From Granulicella sibirica (GTDB lineage: Bacteria; Acidobacteriota; Terriglobia; Terriglobales; Acidobacteriaceae): DNA of 64,000 nt. The DNA lies in assembly GCF_004115155.1 (NCBI RefSeq), contig NZ_RDSM01000001.1, positions 1,054,001 through 1,118,000 on the forward strand, read 5' to 3'. A program made the translations under genes and the position numbers. The notes beneath the pieces were generated by a model. It was not told the origin of the DNA, made no database searches, and saw only the letters and a program-made list of their open reading frames with translations. Position 1 is the stretch's first letter. The number at the start of each line of letters is the position of its first letter. Positions 42,672 to 52,676 of the stretch are shown piece after piece.

Positions 42672-43543
42672 AGGGAATCATCCTCGCCGGAGGCTCCGGC
42701 ACACGTCTTCACCCGGTCACGCAGGCAGTCTCAAAACAGCTTCTGCCTGTCTACGACAAGCCGATGATCTACTACCCGCTGTCGGTCCTCATGCTCGCCG
42801 GCATCCGCGACATCCTCGTCATCTCCACCCCCGACGATACCCCGCGCTTCGAGCAACTCCTCGGCGACGGCTCGAAGTGGGGTATCTCCATCCGCTACGC
42901 CGTCCAGCCTTCGCCTGATGGCCTTGCCCAGGCCTTCCTGATCGGCGAGGAGTTCCTCGCGGGCGAAGGATGCTGCCTCGCACTCGGCGACAACATCTTC
43001 TACGGCCACGACTTCGCCAAGGCTCTCCGTGACGCCAGCGCGCAGAAGACTGGCGCGACCGTCTTCGCCTATGCCGTCAAGGATCCGGAACGCTACGGCG
43101 TCGTCGAGTTCGACGATCAGCGCCGCGCCATCTCACTCGAAGAGAAGCCGCTCAAGCCCAAGTCTCGCTACGCCGTCACCGGCATCTACTTCTACGACAA
43201 TCAGGTCGTCGACGTCGCTAAGAGCCTCAAACCCTCGCCACGCGGCGAACTCGAGATCACCGACGTCAACCTCTGGTACCTCCGCAAAGGCCAGTTGCGC
43301 ACGGAACTCCTCGGACGCGGCATGGCTTGGCTCGATACCGGCACCCACGACTCTCTGCTCGAGGCTGCGAACTTCATCTACACCCTCGAACAGCGCCAGG
43401 GTCTCAAGGTCTCCTGCCCGGAAGAGATCGCCTTCCGCATGGGTTGGATCGACGCTGCCCAACTCCAGGCTCTCGCCATGAAGATCGCCAAGAGCACCTA
43501 CGGCAAATACCTCCTGCGCGTCCTCGAAGAAAAGGTCTACTAG
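42668..43543 (+). CDS. rfbA: Glucose-1-phosphate thymidylyltransferase
   Basis: Makes dTDP-glucose, first step of the rhamnose pathway. [18 protein letters not shown] is the nucleotide-binding start, with [17 protein letters not shown] and [12 protein letters not shown] further on. ATG 42668 overlaps the rfbB stop (ATGA); the longer open frame is ignored. 291 residues, typical of RmlA. Confidence 0.96.
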   Translation: MKGIILAGGSGTRLHPVTQAVSKQLLPVYDKPMIYYPLSVLMLAGIRDILVISTPDDTPRFEQLLGDGSKWGISIRYAVQPSPDGLAQAFLIGEEFLAGEGCCLALGDNIFYGHDFAKALRDASAQKTGATVFAYAVKDPERYGVVEFDDQRRAISLEEKPLKPKSRYAVTGIYFYDNQVVDVAKSLKPSPRGELEITDVNLWYLRKGQLRTELLGRGMAWLDTGTHDSLLEAANFIYTLEQRQGLKVSCPEEIAFRMGWIDAAQLQALAMKIAKSTYGKYLLRVLEEKVY

Positions 43544-44430
43544 TGGCACCTTTGCGACTCCTGGTCACTGGAAGCACAGGACAGGTCGGAGGCGAACTGG
43601 TCAATGTCCTCGCCCAATACGGCGAAGTCATAGCACCCACACGCGCCGAGATGGACCTGGCAAACCCCGCCTCAGCGCGCACATTCCTCCGCGACACCAA
43701 ACCGCAGTGGATCGTGAACGCAGGAGCCTATACCGCAGTCGATCGCGCGGAAAGTGAACCCGATCTCGCCTATGCCATCAACGCCGAATCAGTCGGTGTC
43801 ATCGGCCAGGAGGCCGCCGCGCTCGGCGCAACCGTCCTGCACTATTCGACCGATTACGTCTTCGATGGCCAAGGCAACGCACCGTACGTCGAGACGGACA
43901 AGACCGCTCCCCTCGGCGTCTACGGCGCAAGCAAGCTAGCCGGAGAACAGGCTCTCGCCGAGAGCGGCGCAACCCATGCGATCCTTCGCACGAGCTGGGT
44001 CTACGGCTCCACGGGCAAGAACTTCCTCCGCACGATCCTCAAGATGGCACGCGAAAAGGAGCAGCTCCGCGTGGTCGGCGACCAGCACGGCGCACCCACC
44101 TGGAGCAGAGATCTCGCCCGCCTCGCTGCTCACATCATCGAGCACAAGACCGTCCCTTCCGGGGTCTACCACGCAGCCGGAACCGGAGAGACCACCTGGG
44201 CAGGCTTCGCCGAAGAGGCCATCCGTCAGATCGCAAAGCGCGAGACCGGCGTAAAGCTCGCAAAGGTCATCACGATCCCAACCTCCGCGTATCCCACCCC
44301 GGCGGCCCGGCCAGCCAACTCCCGCCTAAACGGAGAAAAACTCGCCCGCACCTTCGGATGGAAGATGATGGACTGGCAGGTTTCGCTCGCGCACGTCCTC
44401 GCGGAGATTTCTGCTGACACAGCAAAGTGA
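43543..44430 (+). CDS. rfbD: dTDP-4-dehydrorhamnose reductase
   Basis: Final reduction to dTDP-L-rhamnose. Rossmann LLVTGSTGQVGGELV at the start, STDYVFDG, and YGASKLAGEQ with the catalytic Tyr/Lys. GTG 43543 shares one base with the rfbA stop (TAGTG). 295 residues. rfbC, the remaining enzyme, lies at 46421-47005 on the other strand. Confidence 0.95.
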   Translation: MAPLRLLVTGSTGQVGGELVNVLAQYGEVIAPTRAEMDLANPASARTFLRDTKPQWIVNAGAYTAVDRAESEPDLAYAINAESVGVIGQEAAALGATVLHYSTDYVFDGQGNAPYVETDKTAPLGVYGASKLAGEQALAESGATHAILRTSWVYGSTGKNFLRTILKMAREKEQLRVVGDQHGAPTWSRDLARLAAHIIEHKTVPSGVYHAAGTGETTWAGFAEEAIRQIAKRETGVKLAKVITIPTSAYPTPAARPANSRLNGEKLARTFGWKMMDWQVSLAHVLAEISADTAK

Positions 44431-44446
44431 AAGGCAAGGTGAATCC

Positions 44447-45001
44447 TTGAGCGTTGCGGAACGAGCTCTTTTCCTCGATCGAGACGGCGTGATCAACCAC
44501 GAGGTCGGCTATCTGCACCGGGCGGAAGACGTCACCTTCGTCGACGGAATCTTCTCGCTCTGCCGCACCGCCATGGCCCTCGGCTACCGTCTCATCATCG
44601 TCACCAATCAGTCAGGTATCGCGCGCGGCTACTACTCGGTCGCCCAATTCGACGGCCTCATGGACTGGATGCGGATGAAGTTCCGCGCCGAGCACGTCGA
44701 ACTCGACGCCGTCTACTACTGCCCCTATCACCCTGAACACGGCATCGGCGAGTACCGCCAGGAGCATCCGGACCGCAAACCCGCCCCAGGCATGCTCCTC
44801 CGCGGGGCCGCCGAGTTCGGCATCGCGCTCGAGCAGTCGATCATGGTGGGCGATCGTTGCTCCGACATCGCCGCCGCCAACGCAGCAGGACTCCGGCAGG
44901 CCTTCCTTTTCGGCGCAACCGAATCCGCCCCCTGCCCCGGAGACTACGCTGCCGTTGCGACCCTGCCCGAGGTAGAAGCCTGGCTCCTCGATAAGAAGTA
45001 A
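44447..45001 (+). CDS. HAD phosphatase, GmhB-like (heptose-1,7-bisphosphate 7-phosphatase)
   Basis: 184-residue HAD hydrolase. Motif I FLDRDGVIN (Asp nucleophile), VTNQSGIARGYY as motif II, K of RKPAPGM, and MVGDRCSDIAAA as motif IV. The order and length match GmhB/HisB-N phosphatases. The loop after CPYHPEHG lacks the Cys cluster that binds zinc in many GmhB proteins. It lies 16 bp after rfbD, so probably in the same envelope-sugar operon. TTG start. The substrate is inferred. Confidence 0.8.
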   Translation: MSVAERALFLDRDGVINHEVGYLHRAEDVTFVDGIFSLCRTAMALGYRLIIVTNQSGIARGYYSVAQFDGLMDWMRMKFRAEHVELDAVYYCPYHPEHGIGEYRQEHPDRKPAPGMLLRGAAEFGIALEQSIMVGDRCSDIAAANAAGLRQAFLFGATESAPCPGDYAAVATLPEVEAWLLDKK

Positions 45002-45159
45002 CCGAGGTAACGAAACGCCCGCTTTCGGCACTATCTCTCTGCGTCTTCCCGCGTCAGTGGCGTGGTTCATGCTGCGGATGTCCCGTGAATGCCCTATGAT
45101 GGGCGGTATAGACACCGCGAGATGGAAGAAGACGTTTCCCACGGAAGGGTGTTTTCTGC

Positions 45160-46419
45160 ATGCCGAAGGTTCTCGAACACAATTCAGAGGCGGGCATCAT
45201 CACGCGCGCCATCTTCGAGCACGCCACGCGCATCAGCCGCGTGGAAAAGCTCGAAGACCTCATCCGCCTCAACGCCGACTTCGCCCGTGACCTCGCCGGC
45301 GCCGACCGCTGCAGCCTCTGGCTCACGGACGAAAAGACCGGTGAAATCTGGACGATGGTCGCGCACGGCGTCGAGACCATCCGCATCCCGATCGGCCAAG
45401 GCCTCGTCGGCGCATGCATCCGCGACGATCAGATCCTCCTCGTCAACGACGCCGCCAACGAACCCCGCCTCCTCCGCCGCATCGACCAGAGCAGCGGCTA
45501 CAGGACCGAGCAAGTCCTCTGCGTCCCTCTGCGCTCCGAAGGCCGCGTCATCGGTGCCCTGCAACTGCTCAACAAACCCGAAGGCTTCACGGACGCCGAC
45601 GCCGGCCTCCTTGGTCTCCTCGGCCACTTCGCCGCCGGAGCCATCGAAAGCGAGCGCCTGCGCCGCGATGCCGAGGGCGCACGCCTCATGCGCCACGAAC
45701 TGAACCTCGCCCGCGATGTGCAGTCCCGCCTTCTACCTCGCGACCCCGAGGGCGTCCGCGGCATCGAGTGCTCCGGCTTCTGCCGCGCTGCTCGTTCCGT
45801 TGGAGGCGACTACTACGATCTTCTCCCGCTGCGAGACGGCCGCTTCGCCCTCACCCTCGGCGACGTCTCCGGCAAGGGCATGCCCGCCGCCGTCATGATG
45901 GCGAGCATCCAGATGCTTCTCCGCAGCCACCTCCAGCAGGGCCCAGACAATCTCGCCACGATGCTGACCGACATCAACCGGACCGTCTACGCCAGCTCGA
46001 CCGCCGAGCGCTACTCGACCCTCTTCTGCGGCGTGATCTCCGAGGACCGCAAGACGCTCACCTACCTCAACGCCGGACACATCCCGCCGATCCTGCTCCA
46101 CGCGAACGGCGTGCTCGAACGTTTACCCGGAGACGGCCTCCCCGTCGGCCTCCTGCCCGAAGCCGAATACCAGCAGCAGGTCGTAACCCTCCTGGAGGGT
46201 GACCTTCTCGTGGTCGTCTCGGATGGAATCGTCGAGTCTTGTTGCTCTGAAGGGGTGTTCTGGGAGGAGCAGTCGGTCGAAGAGGCGGTACGGCTCGACG
46301 GATCCGTTCCCATCGGCCAGCTTCCCGAATCGCTCTTTCGCCGCGCTGACGACTTCGCCGCCGGGGCCGAGCAGTACGACGACATGACCGTCGTCGCCGC
46401 TCGCCTTCTCTCGACCTAG
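45160..46419 (+). CDS. GAF-domain PP2C/SpoIIE-type serine phosphatase
   Basis: 419 residues, RsbU-like. A GAF sensor covers about 25-170 (DRCSLWLTDEKTGEIWTMVA, IPIGQGLVGAC), a short coiled linker follows, then the PP2C-type phosphatase: VGGDYYDLLPL and LTLGDVSGKGMPAAVMMA carry metal-binding Asp residues, and the domain ends with AEQYDDMTVVAARL. It likely dephosphorylates an anti-anti-sigma (STAS) protein. No partner sigma, STAS or kinase gene is adjacent. Convergent with rfbC, 1 bp between stops. Confidence 0.9.
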   Translation: MPKVLEHNSEAGIITRAIFEHATRISRVEKLEDLIRLNADFARDLAGADRCSLWLTDEKTGEIWTMVAHGVETIRIPIGQGLVGACIRDDQILLVNDAANEPRLLRRIDQSSGYRTEQVLCVPLRSEGRVIGALQLLNKPEGFTDADAGLLGLLGHFAAGAIESERLRRDAEGARLMRHELNLARDVQSRLLPRDPEGVRGIECSGFCRAARSVGGDYYDLLPLRDGRFALTLGDVSGKGMPAAVMMASIQMLLRSHLQQGPDNLATMLTDINRTVYASSTAERYSTLFCGVISEDRKTLTYLNAGHIPPILLHANGVLERLPGDGLPVGLLPEAEYQQQVVTLLEGDLLVVVSDGIVESCCSEGVFWEEQSVEEAVRLDGSVPIGQLPESLFRRADDFAAGAEQYDDMTVVAARLLST

Positions 46420-46420
46420 C

Positions 46421-47005
46421 CTACTTGCCCGATACGCCGACCGGCGCTCCCGGCAGATCTGCAGCCTCAAAACTGCTCCCCACCGCATCTTTAGCCGACA
46501 CGGCCGGCGTCATCCCCTCAAGCGGCCACTGGATGCCGAGCCTCGCGTCGTTCCACACGATGCACCGCTCTCCCTGCGGGTGATAGAGGTCCGTCGTCTT
46601 GTAGAACACCTCGGTGGTCTCCGACATCACCAGGAATCCATGGGCAAAACCCTCTGGAACCCAGAGCATCCGGGGCGTATCTGTCAGGTCCGCGCCCATC
46701 AGGTCGAAGCCTTCCCAGCGGCCAAAATCAGGAGACTCGGGCCGAAGATCGACCACGACATCCCAGATATGACCATGCAGCACACGCACCAGCTTTCCCT
46801 GCGGACGCCCAAGCTGGTAGTGCAGGCCACGCAATACCCCTTTGCGCGAGAATGACTGGTTGTCCTGAACGAAATGCGTTGGCAGTCCGGCAGCGGCAAA
46901 GGCCTGCTGGTTGTAAAACTCGGCAAACCAGCCGCGTTCATCGCCAAAACGGCGGGGCTCAACGATCTTGACATCACGCAGGGAGGTATCGACGACATTC
47001 ACCAA
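46421..47005 (-). CDS. rfbC: dTDP-4-dehydrorhamnose 3,5-epimerase
   Basis: Cupin enzyme of dTDP-rhamnose synthesis. Signatures GVLRGLHYQLG (catalytic His), DVVVDLRPESPDFG and VPEGFAHGFLV (second His). 194 residues, slightly long owing to a C-terminal extension (ADLPGAPVGVSGK). Separated from the rfbBAD operon by two genes and on the opposite strand. Confidence 0.95.
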   Translation of the reverse strand: MVNVVDTSLRDVKIVEPRRFGDERGWFAEFYNQQAFAAAGLPTHFVQDNQSFSRKGVLRGLHYQLGRPQGKLVRVLHGHIWDVVVDLRPESPDFGRWEGFDLMGADLTDTPRMLWVPEGFAHGFLVMSETTEVFYKTTDLYHPQGERCIVWNDARLGIQWPLEGMTPAVSAKDAVGSSFEAADLPGAPVGVSGK

Positions 47006-47107
47006 GCCAGTTTACCCAAGAACACAGCCAGCTACCGAAGGTTTACCCTGACGAATAGCCGAAGGACGCATCACCTCCCTTTGGGATCGGAAAGAAGAAC
47101 GCCTCAG

Positions 47108-47407
47108 ATGCAGAACATGCGCGACCTTCTCCGCGGCACGCTTCGCCAGAGCCTCCGCGCCATGAGCCCAAACGACCGCCTCGCCGCAGCATGGCCCGTC
47201 GCCTGTGGCAAGGCCATGGCCGAACGCGGAGAGATCATCGGCTTCATCGATGGCGTCATCCAGGTCGAAGTCGCCGATGTCACCTGGCTCAAGCAGATGA
47301 TGTCCATGCGCTCCGTCCTCGAACACGACCTAGCCCGGGTCGCGGGGGTGAAGGTCACCGGGATACACTTTGAATTGAAGAGAACGCTGGGAGACAGGGC
47401 ACGATGA
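47108..47407 (+). CDS. DUF721 (DciA-like) protein
   Basis: 99 residues. DUF721 pattern: LRQSLRAMSPNDRLAAAWP, VACGKAMAERGEIIGFIDG and ADVTWLKQMMSMRSVLEHDL. DciA proteins help load the replicative helicase DnaB in bacteria lacking DnaC. ATG 47108 begins the conserved region; the longer frame upstream overlaps rfbC antisense. Overlaps gatC by 4 bp. Confidence 0.8.
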   Translation: MQNMRDLLRGTLRQSLRAMSPNDRLAAAWPVACGKAMAERGEIIGFIDGVIQVEVADVTWLKQMMSMRSVLEHDLARVAGVKVTGIHFELKRTLGDRAR

Positions 47408-47726
47408 GTGAGGTTGCATCCGTAACGATCGAGGACGTCCGCCGCGTGGCGGAGCTGGCGAATCTGGAGCTCGCCGCCGAAGAGGAGCCGCGCATGAAGC
47501 GCGACCTCAATGCGATCCTCGTACATTTCGCGCAGTTGAGCGAGGTCGACACCACCGGCGTTCCGGCCATGGCGCAGGTCGCCGACATCCTCGGCGGCCT
47601 GATCGATGAAAACGGCGCAGAGCTTCGTCCCGACGACATCCGCCCCAGCGTCGATCGCACCGCCGTCATGCATAGCGCACCCGAGACCGATGGCCGCTTC
47701 TTCAAGGTGCCCAAGGTGATCGAACG

Positions 47727-47730
<4 letters not shown>
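47404..47730 (+). CDS. gatC: Asp/Glu-tRNA amidotransferase subunit C
   Basis: Small linker subunit of the GatCAB complex that amidates misacylated Glu-tRNA(Gln) or Asp-tRNA(Asn). Typical start VTIEDVRRVAELANLELAAEE with DLNAILVHFAQLSEVDTTGV, and a C-terminal RPDDIRPSVDR. 108 residues. Overlaps both neighbours, so translationally coupled to gatA. Confidence 0.93.
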
Positions 47731-49208
<1,478 letters not shown>

Positions 49209-49253
49209 CACCTGTTCGCCGCCGCAACCCTTTTCCGCTAAGCTCGTTTCAGC

Positions 49254-49279
49254 ATGCCCACGCCCCCATGCGTGGGCAT
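49254..49279 (+). terminator. Stem-loop after gatA
   Basis: 10-bp perfect stem ATGCCCACGC (49254-49263) with GCGTGGGCAT (49270-49279), 6-nt loop, then CCTTTG. It ends the DUF721-gatC-gatA operon. Confidence 0.65.
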
Positions 49280-49323
49280 CCTTTGCTTCAGCGCGTGCCT
49301 CTCACCGAGAAGGGTGGATCGAA

Positions 49324-49815
49324 ATGGCAGAAGACTTCACGACAACGACCATGATCTGCATGTTTCATAGCGCCGAATCAGCTCAGGCTGCGGTAGTGGA
49401 TCTTCTCGCCCTGGGCCTCTCGGAGAGTGAGATCGCCGTCGTAGGCGACGCCCGCACCGAACTCACCGGCTCAACCCCGACCTCGACTCTTCAGGCAATG
49501 CGCGTCCCCGAGGGCGACATCTCCATGCTCATCGACGGCCTGCGCGACGGCGGCACCGTCGTCGCCGTCATGGCTCCCGAAGTCCTCGCCGATCGCATCG
49601 AAGACATCTTTCAGGATCAGAGCGCTGCCAAGGTCACTGAGCGCGTCATCGAGACCAATGCCGCCTATCCCGAGGTTACCGGCCAATTCGTCAACCCGGA
49701 GAAGCTGCATCTCGACACCACCGGGCACAACCGTCTCGACATCGAGTCCGGCACCGAAGAGGAAGCCGAAGAAGAGCCAATCGATGCCATCGATCCGCTG
49801 AACCGCGTCGATTAA
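49324..49815 (+). CDS. Hypothetical acidic protein
   Basis: 163 residues from ATG 49324. The N-terminal part (MICMFHSAESAQAAVVDLLA, GLSESEIAVVG) resembles small stress-related alpha/beta domains of the general-stress-protein-17M type, which bring together a strand, a helix and an SxxEIxVVG turn. An acidic low-complexity tail ends EEEAEEEPIDAIDPLN. It lies 34 bp before the OmpA-like gene. Function unknown. Confidence 0.65.
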   Translation: MAEDFTTTTMICMFHSAESAQAAVVDLLALGLSESEIAVVGDARTELTGSTPTSTLQAMRVPEGDISMLIDGLRDGGTVVAVMAPEVLADRIEDIFQDQSAAKVTERVIETNAAYPEVTGQFVNPEKLHLDTTGHNRLDIESGTEEEAEEEPIDAIDPLNRVD

Positions 49816-49849
49816 GGCAAGGAACAAACGAGCACGGGAGACGCAGCGC

Positions 49850-50347
49850 ATGGCGGTAGAACGGATCAGGATCTACAAGGAAAAGAAGCGGCTCGGCCCG
49901 TGGTTCCTGATGATTCCGCTGATCCTCCTGATCGCCTTCGTGGCGTATTTCCTCGCGCGCCACACCTCTGGCGTTCAATCGGCCGCGGCATCCCCCGGCA
50001 AGACCTCCAGCTACCTCCCCGACCTCGGCGTCGTCTACTTCGATCCCAGCCAGCCCACGTTAACAGCCGACGGTCAGGCCACCCTCGACCGCGCCGCCGA
50101 CGCCATGCACGGCAATCCCAACGTGCGTCTCCGCCTCGAAGGCTACGCCGACACCCCGAAGCGCGCCCCACACAAAGCCACCCTGCCTCAGCAGCGAACG
50201 CTCGCCGTCGGACGCTATCTCGAGTCCAAGGGCATCGATCACACGCGCATCGCCGGTGGTACCTTCAGCCAGCCTGCGGCCAACAATGCTGAGTCCGTCG
50301 ACACCGCGAGCGGCGATGGCCGCCGCGTCGAACTCTTCGTCCGCTAG
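49850..50347 (+). CDS. Membrane-anchored OmpA-like domain protein
   Basis: 165 residues: short cytosolic start, one helix (WFLMIPLILLIAFVAYFLA, about 18-36), then a periplasmic OmpA-C-like domain (VVYFDPSQPTLTADGQATLD, LRLEGYADTPK with the peptidoglycan-contact Asp, RTLAVGRYLESKGIDHTRIA). The position suggests a peptidoglycan-bound inner-membrane protein, possibly for envelope stability. Confidence 0.8.
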   Translation: MAVERIRIYKEKKRLGPWFLMIPLILLIAFVAYFLARHTSGVQSAAASPGKTSSYLPDLGVVYFDPSQPTLTADGQATLDRAADAMHGNPNVRLRLEGYADTPKRAPHKATLPQQRTLAVGRYLESKGIDHTRIAGGTFSQPAANNAESVDTASGDGRRVELFVR

Positions 50348-50492
50348 ACCCCCATAACTACACGCCGTATCACGAAACTCCGGCATCCCGCTGGATCGTT
50401 TCACTATGGTGTAATGCAGGGGCAGGCTCCCACCCTCGAACACCTTTGCCTCACCTTGCCCTTTTAGTCTCACCACACTCTGGAGCGTACGA

Positions 50493-52184
50493 ATGATTGC
50501 AGATAAGTTCAGCACCGCTGGATACAACCGGTTTCTCATCACTATCGCTGGCTTCGGTGGCCTGCTCTATGGAATCGACATCGGCATCATCTCCGCGGCG
50601 CTCCTCTATCTCAGCAAGACCATCAACCTCTCCGTCGAACAGACTTCGTTCATCGTCGCCGCTGTCCTCGGCGGATCCATGGTCTCCTCGCTCATCGCCG
50701 GTCTTCTCGCCGACTGGCTCGGACGACGCCGCATGATGATCCTGAGTGGCTTCATGTTCGTCGCCAGCGTCGCCCTCATCGTCATCTCTCAGAGCTTCAC
50801 CCTGCTCTTTGTCGGCCGCCTCTTGCAGGGTATGAGCGGCGGAGTCATCGCCGTCGTCATCCCCCTCTACCTCGCCGAAACCCTCGGAGCCAACACCCGC
50901 GGCAAGGGCACCGGCATCTTCCAGCTCATGCTGACCATCGGCATCGTTATCGCCTCGGTCGCGGGCTTCCTCTACACTCAGCAGGCCGAGACCGCCATCG
51001 CCGCTGCTCATGGCAATGCCGCCCTCATCCGCGCCGCCCAGGACCACGCCTGGCGTGGCATGTTCCTCTCCATGGTCTACCCCGGACTCTTCTTCTTCCT
51101 CGGAACCTTCCTCCTCGTCGAGACACCCCGCTGGCTCTTCCGTCAGGGACGCAAGGCTGAAGCCCTCGCCAACCTCCGTCGCCTCTCCCCACCCGACGAA
51201 GCCGAAAAGCAGCTCCGCGAGATGGAAACCCTCGCCAACGAAAACACCGCCAGCCAGTCCACCGGCGGAGCCGGCTCCCTGCTCCAGAAGAAGTACGTCA
51301 TCCCGTTCCTTCTCGCCTGCTTTGTCCTGGCCTCCAACCAGACCACTGGCATCAACTCCGTCCTCAGCTTCCTTGTCGTCATCCTCAAGCAGGCCGGCAT
51401 GACCGCAAGCCACGCTACCCAGGGCGACGTCGCCGTCAAGGTCCTCAACTGCATCATGACCGTCATCGGCGTCTCCCTCGTCGACAAGAAGGGCCGCAAG
51501 TTCCTCCTCAAACTCGGAACCGGGGGCGTCGTCATCTCCCTCCTCACCGGTGCCTTCCTCTTCCACACCTTCGAGTCGCAGCGCATCGACGTCCGCGACA
51601 AAGTCCAGGCCGCCGCAGCCAACGACGCCGTCACCATGCCCGTCACCGAGTCCACCCTCGGCCCCGCACTCGAAGGCCGTCCCATGGCCCTCACCGTCCT
51701 CTACACCTACGGCGACGGAGACCGGGTCGCCACCGCCATCAACACCGACGTCGACAACACCCTCAAGGTCGCCCCTCTCGACGAGGAGACCGGCCACCCC
51801 CTCACCATCAAGCGCGCCTCCTACGGCCCCGTCGCCGCCGAGAAGACCGGCTGGTTCATCACCCTCTGCCTCGCCCTATTCATCGCTTCCTACGCCGTCG
51901 GCCCCGGCGTCGTCGTGTGGCTCGCTCTCTCCGAGCTCATGCCTACGCGCATCCGCTCCACCGGCATGGGTATCGCGCTCCTTCTCAATCAGGGCGCCTC
52001 CACCGCCATCGCCGCCGTCTTCCTTCCCGTCGTCGGCAACTACGGCTTCTACGCCATGTTCCTCTTCTGGGCCATCTGCACCATGGCCTACTTCCTCGTA
52101 GCCACCTTCTTCATGCCCGAGACCAAGGGCCGCACCCTCGAAGAGATCGAAGAGCACTTCGAGGGCAAGCGTAAACTCGCCTGA
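50493..52184 (+). CDS. MFS sugar porter with periplasmic insertion
   Basis: 563-residue sugar:proton symporter-like permease. Sugar-porter signatures: GLLADWLGRRRMM, GRLLQGMSGGVIAVVIPLYLAE, NQTTGINSVL and a C-terminal PETKGRTLEEIEEHF. Twelve helices are expected. Two extra loops stand out: one near residues 165-185 after helix 5, and one of about 95 residues (357-451, DNA about 51561-51846) before the last helices. Substrate probably a hexose or pentose. Confidence 0.88.
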   Translation: MIADKFSTAGYNRFLITIAGFGGLLYGIDIGIISAALLYLSKTINLSVEQTSFIVAAVLGGSMVSSLIAGLLADWLGRRRMMILSGFMFVASVALIVISQSFTLLFVGRLLQGMSGGVIAVVIPLYLAETLGANTRGKGTGIFQLMLTIGIVIASVAGFLYTQQAETAIAAAHGNAALIRAAQDHAWRGMFLSMVYPGLFFFLGTFLLVETPRWLFRQGRKAEALANLRRLSPPDEAEKQLREMETLANENTASQSTGGAGSLLQKKYVIPFLLACFVLASNQTTGINSVLSFLVVILKQAGMTASHATQGDVAVKVLNCIMTVIGVSLVDKKGRKFLLKLGTGGVVISLLTGAFLFHTFESQRIDVRDKVQAAAANDAVTMPVTESTLGPALEGRPMALTVLYTYGDGDRVATAINTDVDNTLKVAPLDEETGHPLTIKRASYGPVAAEKTGWFITLCLALFIASYAVGPGVVVWLALSELMPTRIRSTGMGIALLLNQGASTAIAAVFLPVVGNYGFYAMFLFWAICTMAYFLVATFFMPETKGRTLEEIEEHFEGKRKLA

Positions 52185-52219
52185 CCAGTACCAGAACCAG
52201 CTCGCAAGGAGGAAACGCC

Positions 52220-52591
52220 ATGCTGTCCGATCACCCGCTCATTGGCTTTATCCCCACCACCGACGCCGAACGTTCCAAGGCCTTCTACGTCGACGTCCTC
52301 AAGCTCAAGTTCGTCGCCGACGACCACTTCGCCCTCGTCGTCGCCACCAATTCCTCCACCATCCGGATCGTCCGCATGCAGGAGTTCACCCCCGCCCAGG
52401 GCACCATCCTCGGCTGGGAAGTCCCCGACCTGCCGATGGAGGTCGCCTCTCTCACCGAAGCCGGCATCACCTTCGAGCGATACGGCTTCCTCGAACACGA
52501 CGCGCTCGGCATCTGGACCACACCGTCCGGAAGCAAAGTCGCCTGGTTCAAAGATCCCGACGGCAACGTTCTCTCCCTCTCGCAACACTAG
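52220..52591 (+). CDS. VOC (glyoxalase/bleomycin resistance) family protein
   Basis: 123 residues with the paired beta-alpha-beta-beta-beta units of the VOC fold: IGFIPTTDAERSKAFYVDVL and WFKDPDGNVLSLSQH. GGAGG precedes ATG 52220. The substrate is unknown; metal ligands cannot be fixed by eye. Lies between two MFS genes on the same strand. Confidence 0.85.
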   Translation: MLSDHPLIGFIPTTDAERSKAFYVDVLKLKFVADDHFALVVATNSSTIRIVRMQEFTPAQGTILGWEVPDLPMEVASLTEAGITFERYGFLEHDALGIWTTPSGSKVAWFKDPDGNVLSLSQH

Positions 52592-52676
52592 CCAGGAGGA
52601 GAACAGCGGCACCGGCAGGAAAGCATCGTATAGACTGGACAGAAGGTGAGGACACCCTCACCTTTGGAGTCGAACG

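Noticed and set aside
50451..51797. 448-residue minus-strand frame opposite the sugar porter
   Set aside because: Low-complexity acidic composition of an antisense frame.
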